Source: Heliocidaris erythrogramma (lineage: Eukaryota; Echinodermata; Echinoidea; Camarodonta; Echinometridae). From it: a DNA stretch of 64,000 bases. A program made the position numbers and the translations under genes. The stretch is from positions 44,941,049-45,005,048 of the forward strand of contig CM046856.1 in NCBI GenBank assembly GCA_025617745.1, written 5' to 3'. Position 1 is the stretch's first letter; the number at the start of each line of letters is the position of its first letter. This document shows, piece by piece, positions 10,541 to 43,642 of the stretch. Below the pieces are notes generated by a model. That model made no database searches. It saw only the letters and a program-made list of their open reading frames with translations, and was not told the origin of the DNA.

Positions 10541-12177
10541 CAAAGAAGCGAAACTTTAGCGATTGCTCCTGTTATTGCGTTTTACGTTTTCGGTGAGATT
10601 AGCCAAAGCATAGGGGACTGAATGAAGATTTGAAAAATATGTCCCGTCGCGATTGGGCATCTCTCTCTCTCGTAATACAGTTATCTTCTAAATATCTTGT
10701 CAAAATGTTTGAAGTGAGTAACTTTTCCAACAACCTGTGATATTGGTACTTATGTTATGTCTTCATTATCAAATACACGTATTAACATATGCATGGATGG
10801 ATTTCTGTAAAGAAAATCCGGTCACGAAGGTTCTTCCAATAACACGATCGCAAAGACTTTCGAGAAATCAACCCAAGGGCAATTTCATTGTATTGTCCAT
10901 CGAAATCATGTTCGAATTACGTAATATTTCGCACATTTCGCACATTTCGCACATTTCAAAAGGTGATAGACAATCCCATCGAAGTGCCTAAAGTTGATTT
11001 CTCGAAAATATCTAGGCCTAGTTCCATGTATGGGTGCTTCAATATATTTCATTAGAATTGGTTTAGGGATTTTTTAAAATTTTGTTGTGCCTTCTGTTAC
11101 TCGACAATAACTATGCAGTCGATTAACATTCCAATAATTTCATATTCTTTAAAGGCAGGTATTAATGAAAATGGAATTTGGGTGCAAAGAATGATGAAGA
11201 TTAACAATTAAAATTAATTTCATGCATATTTTTATGAGATAATATTTATAATCAACCTTCGGAGAGTTCTTTTGTCTGGGGATTTTGTTTGTGAGCTACA
11301 AAGGTGACGCTCGCGGGGGTGGGGGGGGGGGGCAAAGCTCCCCACTTCTTCAACCCCAAAAGTGCCCTTTTCAAACCTGATAAGTGCACCTATTAACCTC
11401 AGATATCAGTGTCCCTTTTAAACTCGATGTGCCACTGTTTTTCGTCTGGTCGATGCCCATTTTCCTACCTAATAGTATTATTTCCCCTTCTGATAATTGC
11501 CATTTTTAACCTCTCATCGGTTCCCCTTTTCTCTTCTTATAGTATTGTTTTCTATTCTGATAAGTGCCCCTCTTTACCTGTATATCCCGAAGTCCACAAA
11601 AGTGCCATATCCCTAGCTCCAAAGAGTCAGAGAGGCTCCATACCCTTACTTATATCAGCACAAGCAGTGAAGCAGGGGGCAGGAGGGGCACTATGCCCTG
11701 AATTATAAAAGTTTATTCAGGTGTCAAATATTCCAGAAATAGGTGCTTCAGATTCAGATTCACACACAGACATGATCCATCTACATTCACAATATTCATG
11801 CAAGAATTCACACAAATTACTTTAAAAGTACATTATGAAGCAGTCTCTTTGACACCGTGAACTAAACAAAAACAAAGCTTAAACCATAACACTTTTGTTT
11901 ATTTTCTCTTTATTTCCCACTTTGAAACATCTTAAAACCATATTAGAGAACTGTGTCTTAAAGTGTTTACACTGACAAAAGGCATAAATTACAATTATAC
12001 ATAATCATCTATACATATAATTAATGTTCACTTGGTGAATATTTTGCAGAATATAGACATGCTTCCATGACTTACTGTAACAACCAAAACAGCATTGCTT
12101 GTGGAAATTGGCGACTCATAAAAAAAGACAAAATGACTGACTGACAATGAGTTAGGTAAAGACCCTATTATTGTACA
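10541..12177. other. Intergenic stretch
   Basis: No gene was recognised. It contains a CATTTCGCA triplication near 10930-10960 and the G-run and degenerate array listed separately. Confidence 0.4.
11316..11640 (+). repeat. Degenerate AAGTGCCCCTTTTAACCT-type array with leading poly-G
   Basis: A G12 tract (11321-11332) is followed by recurring, diverged pieces such as AAGTGCCCTTTTCAAACC, AAGTGCACCTATTAACC, CAGTGTCCCTTTTAAAC, AAGTGCCCCTCTTTACC and AAAGTGCCATA. Spacing is irregular at roughly 25-60 bp. Confidence 0.55.
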
Positions 12178-12355
12178 CAGGGGTGGATCCAGACTTTAGT
12201 ATAAGGGGGGGTATGATGGTCCAGTTTCCCGCCATAATTCTCTGACAAGCAAAAAAAAAAAAAAAAAAAGGTTTTCATTGTAAAAGGGGGGGAGGCACAA
12301 TTGACAAAAGGGCAGATCCTTTATGGTCAAAATGGATACCTTTCTTTCCGCCACT
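12178..12355 (+). mobile_element. hAT-type MITE with 8-bp target duplication
   Basis: The element begins CAGGGGTGGATCCAG and ends CCGCCACTG. It is flanked on both sides by ATTGTACA (12170-12177 and 12356-12363), a perfect 8-bp target site duplication as made by hAT transposases. Ends starting CAGNG fit the hAT rule. The interior has a 19-A run after CTGACAAGC and GGGGGGAGGC. It cannot code for a transposase. Related copies lie at 6583 and 38536. Confidence 0.8.
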
Positions 12356-12542
12356 GATTGTACATGTACATTCTTCTTCTGGTCATAGACCAGCTTGTGC
12401 TTATAAATTTGATGAGCAGCAATCACAACTCTCTTGTAAACCACTATTAAAATGCATTTTAATTAACCATTCTATTGATGGAAGAATATCATAGGTAACT
12501 ATTAAAATGCCTCAATAATATTACTTTAAAGAGAAATCTAAC

Positions 12543-13076
12543 TTTAAAGGTAAAGTCCACCCTGATATTAAGTTGGTTTTAAATGAAGCAGAAAAAGTAA
12601 AGAAACATGTCCATGAAAATTTGAGCAAAATCTGATAAGAAATAACAAAGTTCTGCATTTTTTAAGTTGTAATCAATCAAACACAAACTGGCAAATCAGT
12701 GACGTATATGCTTCATACACAAAAATTCACAAATTTTCCTTCTTTTCTGTTTTTCATGAGGGAATACAATTGTATCATATAGGTTTTGTGTAAAAGCATA
12801 TTAAAGTGATATGTTTGTTACTAGGGTGCATTTATGAGAAAAAAATGTTTAGAGATAAATTGGAATTTTTTTTTTTTTCAGTACAGCTCAAATGAGATAT
12901 GAGCTTGCATGATATGTCATGGAGTTGCCAATTTGTGTTTGATTGATTACAACTTTAAAAATTCATAACTTTCTTATAATTCTTTCAGATTTTGCTCAAA
13001 CTTTCACTGATCTGTTCCTTGAATTTTTCTGCTTCATTTAAAACCAAGTTGTTATCAGGGTGGACTTTCCCTTTAA
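12543..13076. mobile_element. TTTAAAGG-TAAAGTCCACCCTG inverted-repeat element (full copy)
   Basis: The left end TTTAAAGGTAAAGTCCACCC and the right end GGGTGGACTTTCCCTTTAA are inverted. Subterminal parts also match in inverse: AAGTTGTAATCAATCAAACACAAA and TTTGTGTTTGATTGATTACAAC. Ends with TTAA suggest a TTAA-type target (piggyBac-like), but TA is not excluded. A second full copy is at 52661-53206, with partial copies at 46750 and 49960. Confidence 0.8.
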
Positions 13077-14526
13077 TGGCATGTTGCTCTGAAAGAAAGC
13101 AGAACAAGTTAATACCTACTTCTTTGTCAAGTGACTGGTTGCAAATTATTTCATTCATACATGTATGTTACAAATAATCGCATTTCAATAATCAGAATAC
13201 AAATTGATACATTACATTACTAGGCAAGCTTGTATAAATTTGACTGCATTACGAAAATGGTCTACATGTACATTTACCTGAAGTACATGATGTTCATAAA
13301 CTATTATCTATTAATCTACATTGCCACTCTTACCCAGGAGATAATGGGTACTTGTGAGGATTGCCGAAAGTCAACGCGACTGTTTTTGCCATTGCCCTAC
13401 ATGCATGCATGCATGTGAATGGTGCAAAATGGTAGGAATGCTCCCTAAGGGGTGGAGATGGTGCACACAAGTGTGCTGGCTGGAAATCCAATGAGCAGGG
13501 GTAATAATAAATAACACTGTAAAGCGCATTGAAGTATTCACATAATTTATTATATTTTTATTATTACATTACATTATAATTGTATTAGCATGACTTTCGA
13601 ACACTTCCAATATGCTGTACTCTAGTCTTATTTTCATAGATACAAAATTCTGAAACGAAATTTGCAAAGTGTAAATTAATCACTGATAAATGATTTAGTT
13701 TACATACCAAATTACCAAAGTTAACAGAATTAAAACAAGAACAGGACAGAAATTAGAATGCATCAAATTTTCAAAAATGTAAGAATTTTAGTGTACGTAT
13801 AATGACTTAAATTTTTTGAAACGGTAAATAGTGTGTGTTGTAAAAAAAAATATTTAAAAAATCTACAAGGGCATATCCCCAGCAAATGGAAAGTTCTGAA
13901 AATGATTGATAATATGTGCACCTAGTACCACACAAGGATTTTGTTGTTGTTGTTGATCCAACATTATTTCTGTAATAATTGGATACTTCACGCTTCTCTA
14001 ACAATGTTTAGAAAAAACAAACTTACCCACAGTACAAACTTTTTGTATTTCAAATGTTTATGATCACTTATTTTATCCAGTGCGTATTGTAAACAACACA
14101 TTACTTATCTCCGGACTACAGTCTTGTACCATATATTTTATGTTAATAAACACAGAATTGAGTTGAACTGAATTGAATTCCAAAAAGAACTTAACGGGAT
14201 GGAAATTTTGTGATGTTTATAGTAGCTGGAGAAATTAAGTGCAAAAATAACAATTTACTTTATCTGGCTTTTCTTTGTAACTCATGTACAAGACGACAAA
14301 ATTGTGAATTCGCATAGTCTGGTTGAAGTTAGTAGTCCTTGTTATTAAAGTTTGTATGCTCTTTATTGTGAATATATATGGCCAAGTAATATAATAAAAC
14401 TGCATGCATGATACCATTACAATCAATATCGCAGATCGGGTCTATCATATTACTTTGTACAGTGTACATAATGACTGAAAAACTAAATAGATAATTTTCC
14501 CTTACCGGCTCTGTGTAAATTCATCT
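13077..14526. other. Intergenic stretch
   Basis: No gene was recognised. TACATGTA words recur. A sequence near 13510-13560 (ACTGTAAAGCGCATTGA, then TTATTATA) and one near 14100-14180 (AATAAACACAGAATTGAGTTGAACTGAATTG) look like worn LINE 3' tails, without supporting coding sequence. Confidence 0.35.
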
Positions 14527-14761
14527 CAATAGACCTGTTTACTAAGTGTATTTAAATTTATGCATGTTTCTCTCCAGAATCCTTCACTACCAACTATTTA
14601 GTGCACCTGATATGCATAATGGTATCTCTATGGATGGAATCCATTTTGTATACATTAGATGTTGCTACATGTATGTCGGGCAAGCCTCTGGCAAGCTTTT
14701 TAGTCGTCAAGAGAAACTTTTGTTCAAGAAGTACGCATAAAATTAGTAAACAGGTCTATTG
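14527..14761. mobile_element. MITE with CAATAGACCTGTTTACTAA inverted ends
   Basis: The left CAATAGACCTGTTTACTAA and right TTAGTAAACAGGTCTATTG are perfect 19-bp inverted repeats enclosing about 200 bp, with further pairing of AAATTTATGC and GCATAAAAT just inside. No target duplication is obvious. Confidence 0.75.
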
Positions 14762-14948
14762 AATTAGCTGTGTGCTTCATATGATACCATAGTACTTGGT
14801 GCTTTCATATAAAGCATACATGTAGATGTAGGGGTCATAGCTATAGAGCGACTTTTGAAAAAATGACAATGATGGTACATGTATCATAAATGTCAGCGAT
14901 CGAGTAGCTGTTATAAAGCCAGAGGATAGCCATGCACTCTGCACTTCA

Positions 14949-15597
14949 GGGGTGGTCTTCTAAAAAATGTAACTTTTGTTGTATTTTCCGGAGATAATAC
15001 AGCGCTAATATTGTTGTAAGGTGGTATTCTGAAAATTGCTTTAGTGGGATATTATCAAAACATAAGGATGCGCTTTGCACGTATATCAAATTCAAGCTTA
15101 GTTAATGAATTACGTGTTTTACATGCACATTGCGCTAATTGACTGCAATTAATTAACAAAATGGCTGACCCTCTCCTGCTTGGACCAAGTAACATACTGA
15201 TGTAAAATTACTGAAACCCTCTGAAGTCCACTCTGAAGTTTATTCAAAATGTCTCCTCTATGAGCTCTTGAATCATAGTCTCTTTCATACTATTCGAGCA
15301 TGTACTGCCTGATGCCGAGCTATAAATATGACATCTGAGGTAAAACAGCCTTTAGCTGTTGTAAGTTTTGTTGTAATTACCATGGAAGATAAGACATAAC
15401 AAAAGATACAATAATGTTCAGAATACCAATTATCTCATATTATCTTCCAGCATGCATATGCAAATTAGGATCATGTGCAGGGTAACAAAATGAGAGAAAA
15501 GATACAGCAAAGGTTACAATTTTCAGAATATCAATTTTGTTTAATGGTGAAGATACAACAATAATTAGAGATAAAACAGTTTTCATAATACCACCCC
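14949..15597. mobile_element. GGGGTGGT-TTCT inverted-repeat element
   Basis: It starts GGGGTGGTCTTCTAAAAAAT and ends TTTTCATAATACCACCCC. Internal near-copies of the end (GGTGGTATTCTGAAAATTGC near 15020 and TTTTCAGAATATCAA near 15520) show repeated subterminal motifs. It has no coding capacity. Confidence 0.65.
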
Positions 15598-15725
15598 AGA
15601 TCCTCTTAAAAATGGGCCTTATCTGCCAAGAGGGGCCATGTAATGCTAAATGGACATAGAGCCACTTGATGCCATGTACATGTATTACATGACCCTCACG
15701 GGAGAAGCCCATTCAGTGACCATGA

Positions 15726-15939
15726 ATAGAGTACCGAAGTGTGACGTCATACCGGCCAAGTTGTCAAGGTTGCTGGTTCCAAACAATTTTGTGCCGAACA
15801 AACAAGCACCAAACACTGAATTTGCCCTGCTCCAGCCCGTTGCTTGAATGATTTTGCGGTGAATCTCAAGCGCGGGTGTTTTTGTTTGGAACCAGTAACC
15901 TGGACGAAGAGCAAATATGTCAACACTTCGGTACTCTAT
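15726..15939. mobile_element. MITE with ATAGAGTACCGAAGTG ends and a TGACGTCA motif (short copy)
   Basis: The ends ATAGAGTACCGAAGTG and CACTTCGGTACTCTAT are perfect inverted repeats including a TA duplication. Next to the left end lies TGACGTCA. Internal inverse words GGTTGCTGGTTCCAAACAA and TTGTTTGGAACCAGTAACC make the whole element a foldback. A longer relative lies at 35216-35619. Confidence 0.8.
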
Positions 15940-15999
15940 AGGTGCCATGGCAGTGGACACAACTGATTCTCTGTGCCCAGATTTTAACTTTTTGAAAAA

Positions 16000-18900
16000 C
16001 CTGCTCAACTTTGCCACAAAGTCTTTGTGACTACCACGGGATAGCCACATCCACTCCCGTATCATAAAATGACCTTAGGTGGTGCTTACAGCTTGACTGT
16101 ACGTGAAAGGTCGACTGCACCATAATATAGAATATGGAAGAGTGCTACTTATACTGTTTTACATGTAATGTGTCCATGCCACACAGTAAAGAGTAGTTTA
16201 GAGGATAACACTGATGTGAAGTCATGATGGAAAAATCATGACGGAAAGATTCTATGTCAATGGAAACAATTCTGTCAACAAAACTGTCCTACATGTCCAC
16301 ATTTAAACAGTGGACCTGGCCGTCGGTATAGGGAAAAATATTGATTTTTTATAATTTCCCTTTTACTTCAGTGCTCTTATGCCTGCAGGCTACAGGTATG
16401 TACACCACTGATACTATACACATAATATCATCCCATTCTGTGTATTTATCCACAAGCATTTTGTGATGCACAGTGCGAGTCAAAATCATAGATTTGGTGG
16501 CAATTTGTTGCTTTTCTAAAGATTCCAAGACTAAAGAGATATTCCTGTCTTTCACATAGCCTTAAAATGTACAAAACGTATACAGGGTGTAAGAGAACAA
16601 AAGGCTGAGGTCATCAATCCAGCCAGAAAGTATTTTTATTCCTCAATATATGCAGTGTTCTCCTTTGAGTAATCCTGATTAATCTTCATTTTAAATAGGG
16701 CAACATGGATAGAACCTATCAATGAATTGTATATTCACAACTATATCAATTGATGAGGTTTTATTATCAAACAAAATCTGTTCCCTGCACAAAATATGTA
16801 GTATGGCTGCAAAAATTTGACATTCAAAATTTCTCAAAAACATACACATGTAGGCCTATCAAAGTGCAATTTATGGTTGGTTTCTTACACCTTAATTTGC
16901 ACTCCACAAACACTGTGGATGAGCTAAAATATTTACTTCAATATTTAATACTCTATAACTTGCATACAAAGTTATTTCCTTAAAGCTTATAGAGCTGATC
17001 TGTATAATGCACCAGTCAGATCATAATCAAACTTGATTCCAAATCCGTGTCCACACAAAAACTAAATTACATGTATGAATGTCCAAGATTGTATTCAATG
17101 AAATGATAATGCATGATCAAAGAAACAGTTTTGAAATTTGAAATTCCTGAATATTGCCAACTTTTTACCATTTCTGATTGCAAGATGTATGATTTTCTGG
17201 CATGTAACTTTAGTTTACTTACGTGCACTTCTTCACCTGAAGCTAATATTTTAAATCTCTTCACAATAATAACCGTATTCTAAGAGGTTGGTTGAAGTTG
17301 ATGTTTCACAGGAGAGAATAATAGTTACTGATCAAAATGTAATGGAGAACTATTAATAAAACTGGCTACAAGTGCGATTCAATAAATACAGGTTTCCTTT
17401 AACAACATAAGTAAAACTAAATCTAAACCCTGTTATGAAAACCACAAGAATCAAATGTAAGATAATTCAATGACTGTACACAGTCTCTGACACAAAGCAA
17501 ATTGTATTACGGTAACGAAACATCTTTTGAATTTGAGAGCATGAAACCTACACAACTAAAATTACAAATAATAAACAAAACTATTTGTGGCAAGAGTTTT
17601 ATCTTCATCTTCACTTCACACACGCGTAACATGATGCTTTCTTTACATGGTTTTTGTCATAATATTATCTGGGGAAAACCATGTCTGTAAATATATTACA
17701 ATGATAATCATAATAATCATCTGTTAAACTGAAGGGTATAATGTCATTCTTTGTGACAAATTTCTGTTAATCAATTTGGCGCAATCACTTTATTTTTATC
17801 CTCCAAAGTAATCACAAAAAGGGTACGACAGATTAATGTATACCATTCATTTCACAACAGCTTAGAAGCATGAACCCTTCATAAACAAACAAAAAATTCA
17901 GAGCAATGCCAGAACGATACTGGTAAAATGAATACAACTGTAAAGAGAATCTATTACTCTCTTACCCTCGTGACCTACTGACCATGTGGATTTCATTCCT
18001 TTTAACATGGCAATTCATGTCATTTTATGTCAAAAGCTTTCAATTGGTGCAATCAAAAGTAATAATGAACTTTCATATAACATAAAGCTAAGGAAACTAC
18101 TTTTCAAGCAATGCTGAATAGTTTATCCTGCAGTAAATGGGTCGTGTCAACCAGAAAAATATAAAGAGACGAACAAAAGCTTGCTGGCAATCACATTTAA
18201 CGACAAGCACAGCTCATATGAGAATGCGTTTTATGCACATGGGTCGTGTCTACTAGCCTGCCTGATTTCCATATTTTTCTTGGCTCATCACTCAGCTATT
18301 TCTACCAAATAGTTCAGCAGATATAATTTAATGTTAGTCTTCAACATTCAGTTTTAGTTTTGTTTGCTTCAGTGAAAATGTTCAATATTTCACTGGAACT
18401 AAAGATAACCTACATGTATAAATGAACTTCATTTGCCACTATTGAAATTACATATTTTTTTAAATCAAATAACCTTTATAGGCTTAAACACAGTAATTCC
18501 GTTATTTGGCTAAGGATATAGAGTTTCTGGCAATGTCTGAGTGCATACAGTTTTAAGACAAAGACAAACCAAGACCACAGTCTCCCAATTCCATGCTTTA
18601 CAGAGCACACTTGGAGGAGGCATTCCTTTCTACTCCAAATTCATGTTTAGGTACAAAATTAGGCAACATATATATCCACTGGTGAAGATAAACAAAATAT
18701 ATTGGATTGATACTGTATCATTATTGCGAAGTATTTACAGTGTATCATGATCAAGACTTTTCAGCTTTGTGAAACAAGTATAAAGACATTTCCTATTGTA
18801 ACATTAAAATATTTTGAGTTCATCTTTTAAGCTCTGAAGCCAACATTGTTAGATACATGTACACTCATTGATTCTTCAGTTGCTTTGACAACTCCAAGTA

Positions 18901-19367
18901 ATAAATAAAACACCAATATTTGGACATCATGAAAACTGTACTTTCCATGCATTTGGCAATACAGTGTAGCTTCAGTAGCAGCCAGACAATATGGGAAATC
19001 AGTTTTGAGTATTAAAGGAGAATTACAAACTGATAGTTAAGTTTAATAATGCCACATAACAAGAACTACATGTACCATTGTTTCTTGTTCAGGGGACCAC
19101 GGGGCTAAGTTAAAAGTGATTCCAATGGCGAGATGTTTCCTCAAGATTTGACATGAGCTTGCTTCAACTGTAATGTGATCCTACCACAAAAAGTGCAACA
19201 GATACCTTACTAAAATGTACATTCTTGTACATTCCAAATTCAATAAATGAACAAAAAGATATTAAAATTAGTTACAGGAATGCACAGTGTAAGTGGTGAT
19301 ATAAAAGACTTTCTCACTAGAGTCAAAATCTCAATTTCATGAGGTCTTCAATTTTTTTTTAGACATA

Positions 19368-19410
<43 letters not shown>

Positions 19411-20159
19411 TGTGTGAATAAAGAAAATTGAAAACTCACACAGGGACATGGGTTACGAATGAATCATTTTGTAGTGTACTTCTCACAAATATGATACATC
19501 TCACAGGACAAAATTTATCAGTTTATACATGCCATAGATAGGGTGGGAATCCAAAGAGGTAGCAGCATACCAGAAGGATTTGAAATGGAATTGCATGACA
19601 ACAACCAAGAAAAACAACTGCCCTGATAATACTCTGACAAAGAATGATATCCTCATCCTCCTGGTTCGATAGTGAAGAACTACATAGTTGAGGAGCTAAC
19701 ATATATTACACAAAATATTACTAAACATGCTTTGCACCTACATGTATGTCGGTCATGTACTGTATGTAACATAACTCTGAATATCAAAATGCAGCATGTA
19801 TGATTGCTATCAGACAACATTTACCTCAAAAAGTTCACGAATATTGAACACAGATGTTACCATTAAAGGAATTCTTCTGACATGAAGATCTACAAGCGTT
19901 GTGTAAAAGACCTACATGTACATGTAGCTCCAGGTATAGGTAATTGTATACAGTGAAAAGTGAAGTTAGATCCATAGTAAGCAAAGAGAGGGAAGTCTTT
20001 GGTCCCTTGAGAACAAATCTTTACTTCATGCAGCCTATTCTAAGAGTGTCCTGCTGAGCTACCATTTGCATTCATAAAGAAGTGAAGAATTGGCTTTGGT
20101 TGGTTGATAAATTGCTGGACGTTCATCATACAAAGACAGCAGCACCAGTCATAAACTTA
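16000..20159 (-). other. Stretch downstream of CCNY: possible long 3'UTR or intergenic DNA
   Basis: No gene and few recognisable repeats other than a TG microsatellite. CCNY is transcribed toward lower coordinates into this region. Candidate AATAAA signals on the minus strand (TTTATT on the + strand) exist near 16635 and 17787. The true cleavage site cannot be chosen from sequence alone. Confidence 0.35.
19369..19416. repeat. (TG)n microsatellite
   Basis: About 22 consecutive TG units with a single TTTG interruption, downstream of CCNY. Confidence 0.95.
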
Positions 20160-20342
20160 AGGCCTCTGTCTTGAGATGATAGGGCTCGTCGCTTGATGAG
20201 GGCGTTCGTGTCTGGTTGAGGGCACTCATCACTAGATGGCCCCGCTCACAGCATGACGGCAGTCATCATCACATGACGACAAAGCCTATATTGTGATGAC
20301 AATATCCGCATGATGGCGATATCCGTGAGATGCGAGCCTTCA

Positions 20343-20356
<14 letters not shown>
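20160..20356 (-). repeat. Degenerate ~20-bp repeats spanning the CCNY stop codon and start of its 3'UTR
   Basis: On the + strand, words such as GAGATGATAGGGCTCGTC, TGACGGCAGTCATCATCACA, TGACGACAAAGCC, TGATGGCGATATCCGTGAGA, TGCGAGCCTTCATCACGAGA and TGATAGCATT recur about every 20 bp. The last two run into the codons for the C-terminal IIS and the stop. The protein end still matches the cyclin Y family, so the array may have grown outward from the terminal codons. Confidence 0.5.
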
Positions 20357-41201
<20,845 letters not shown>

Positions 41202-42010
41202 TGTGTAAGGAGAATATCAATCTGTTCAAAAGAAAAAGTCAATGATTGAGTATCCATGTAAAAAAATTTTTTTTTATTACACAGCTGATAGAACTATACA
41301 TTGTAGATTGTTAAACCAGTAAAATACTGTATGTCCATTTCTTAATATTCCTGTAATGCCTAATTTCATATTACTATTCCTGATAAGAGTAAGCGCAAAA
41401 TATCTCGTCAAACTTATAGCAAGAACAAAGCCATATTCACAAGAAGAAATGTCCTTGTCATTTTGTGATTGAAAAAACAGTGGTGCTAATGTCTGCGCAC
41501 TCATTAATTTTTTTTTTTTTTTTTACATGAAATGGAAGTCCTGAAGACATTTTGAGGCCTGTTAATAACATTATAACAAAATGAAACTTTATTGAATATT
41601 TTAACTTTCTTTTATTTGTATGAACATCTATCGATACAACAAAGACAAATAGATTATGTTCATTGCATGTTTTGTTCCATCAGAATCATGCAGTTACGCA
41701 TGTGCTCAGACTTGGGCACTCTAGCTATACAAGGGGTCATATAGCTTGAATCTCACCCAAAATAGATATGAAATGAATTGAACTGAATTGAAAAGGTTTC
41801 ATCAATATTGCACTTCACAGCCAAAAGGCTGAATTATGTACAATTCACAAGTTTTGCAATGACATGGTGTAAAAACTGCTTAAAAACAACAATTTTGGTA
41901 AAAATACTATTTACATAGAGTCTAGTATATTAACAACTCAAGGTTAATGCAAGAAGATCAAAGATAAAAGGTATGTAAAACTAAGTTAAGACAGCTCAAC
42001 AGGAAACCTT

Positions 42011-42160
42011 CAGCCAACAAATAATAAGTGGAATTCACTGCCTGAGGAAGTGGTCACTGCTCCCTCAGTGAACACATTCAAGACCAGACTTGACAGAGTA
42101 TGGATAAACCAGCGATTCAGCTCCCGATACATGCAGAGCAAGCGTATGAGAGCACAGTGA
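42011..42160 (+). mobile_element. Fragment of a non-LTR retrotransposon reverse transcriptase C-terminus
   Basis: The frame reads NKWNSLPEEVVTAPSVNTFK then TRLDRVW, the typical WNSLPxxVVxAxSxNxFKxRLDxxW end of LINE polyproteins. It is a different family from the one at 40604. The frame is broken upstream and stops at TGA near 42160. Confidence 0.6.
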
Positions 42161-42382
42161 GAGAACCAGACACACAGTGAGAGAATACTTTACAAGGCAG
42201 AGAAAGGATAATCTTGAGCCTGCTGAGAATGGACAAGAGCAAGAACGAGATGCCGGACTGCTAGGACAACAGCATTCTTCCAGAATGTCAGGTAACGGTA
42301 AGGAAAAGTAAATGCAAACAAACCGAAACTTTATGGAATAAAACTTATTGAATAACATTTACTGAGAATTACAACATGTACA

Positions 42383-42630
42383 CACTATGAACATGATGAC
42401 AAAGAGAGCGGCCTAAATATACAGCTCCTCATTGTACCCTCCACAACTGCTCTGGTAGACAAAAGAACATCCCTTCACTGCTATTATGTAAAATAAGTAG
42501 AACAGGTGAATACATATTTTTACATAATAGCAATGAAGGGGGGTGTTCTTTTGTCTACCAGAGCAATTGTGGAAGGTACAATGAGGAGCTGTATATTTTG
42601 TCCACTTCTTTGTTCGCCATGTTCATAGTG
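42383..42630. mobile_element. Near-perfect palindrome of about 250 bp
   Basis: The left CACTATGAACATG, ATATACAGCTCCTCATTGTA, TGCTCTGGTAGACAAAAGAA is matched in inverse by TTCTTTTGTCTACCAGAGCA, TACAATGAGGAGCTGTATAT and CATGTTCATAGTG. The hairpin apex is near 42508. This is a foldback MITE with few mismatches. Confidence 0.85.
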
Positions 42631-43215
42631 ACACATGTGTGATGACAAGTTCCACTGCATAATACACAGTCAAGAGCTTAACTTTTAAAATTCTTTCAGA
42701 AACACAGTCACACAAAAAAATGACAATTTAGGATTGAAAATTGTATTTCTCATACCAGTACTCTGAACAAAAATCTGAGGCTCAATTTTTTTCCCCCATC
42801 TGCCCATCACTGAATTTATGAATACATGTATTCAATTTTTTAGCATGCATTGACTACGTGTACATGTATGTATCTTGGCATTGATCGTTTTCCTGATATT
42901 TTGGTTAGATCTATACATGGGTGAAAGGAGAAGGGCATAGACCCCCATAGTCTAGATCTATTTAGTCTACAGACGATAAAATAGCATTTTTAATAGTTAG
43001 GCAAATTCAGCATTATCCTCGTTGAGGAAACCACCATTCACTCTACGCAGAAGCGTTCCATTGCATCGCATGCATTGATTTCCTGTTTCCCCCGGAGACT
43101 CTGCACACAAAGTCACAAGAGTGTGCACGCAAATGAACGAGTAGTTTCCTCAAGCACGATATACATGTAGAGGTCTACCTGGCAATGTAGATACCGGCAT
43201 ACATGTAGCCGCAAA

Positions 43216-43364
43216 TCCATGCCTCCTCTTGTCATGCAGATATAAATGGCAGCTGCGTGCGACGGCGCGCGCTGTCGACGTCGTATAGTTTCAATTATGG
43301 TTGTATCGCACGCCGTCGCACGCAGCCACCATTTTATATCTGCATGACAAGAGGAGGCATGGAT
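43216..43364. mobile_element. GC-rich palindrome of about 150 bp upstream of CCNY
   Basis: ATCCATGCCTCCTCTTGTCA, TGCAGATATAAATGG and GCTGCGTGCGACGGCG pair with CGCCGTCGCACGCAGC, CCATTTTATATCTGCA and TGACAAGAGGAGGCATGGAT. The centre has GCGCGCGCTGTCGACGTCG. The arms differ by only a few bases. Confidence 0.85.
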
Positions 43365-43642
43365 ACACAAATACTGGTGAGTTCTCAGAAATTTCTTATG
43401 GTCTTTTTATGGATTTTTTGGTAAAAATACGTACGACCAAAAAGACATACTAATTCCAAAAGTTTCCCTAGGAGGAAACGCTGTGGTGAAGGACCTGTCG
43501 GTCGCGGGAGTTATCAGGAAAGTGTTATTTCAGGGCATTTTCCATGTCCTGCTAACCGTGTCAATTAGATTGCTGGGTAAAAACGCCTGGCTTCGTGATG
43601 TAAAAGGAGTATAGCCATTTTTTTTTTTTTTTTTACACTCAC

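Larger units (their letters stand above)
41222..43642 (-). other. CCNY: Probable 5'UTR intron of CCNY
   Basis: The acceptor next to exon 1 implies an upstream non-coding exon. A candidate donor (TTC then GTGAGTGTAAA) lies at 43642. The stretch holds a LINE fragment at 42011-42160 and palindromes at 42383-42630 and 43216-43364. Confidence 0.35.
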
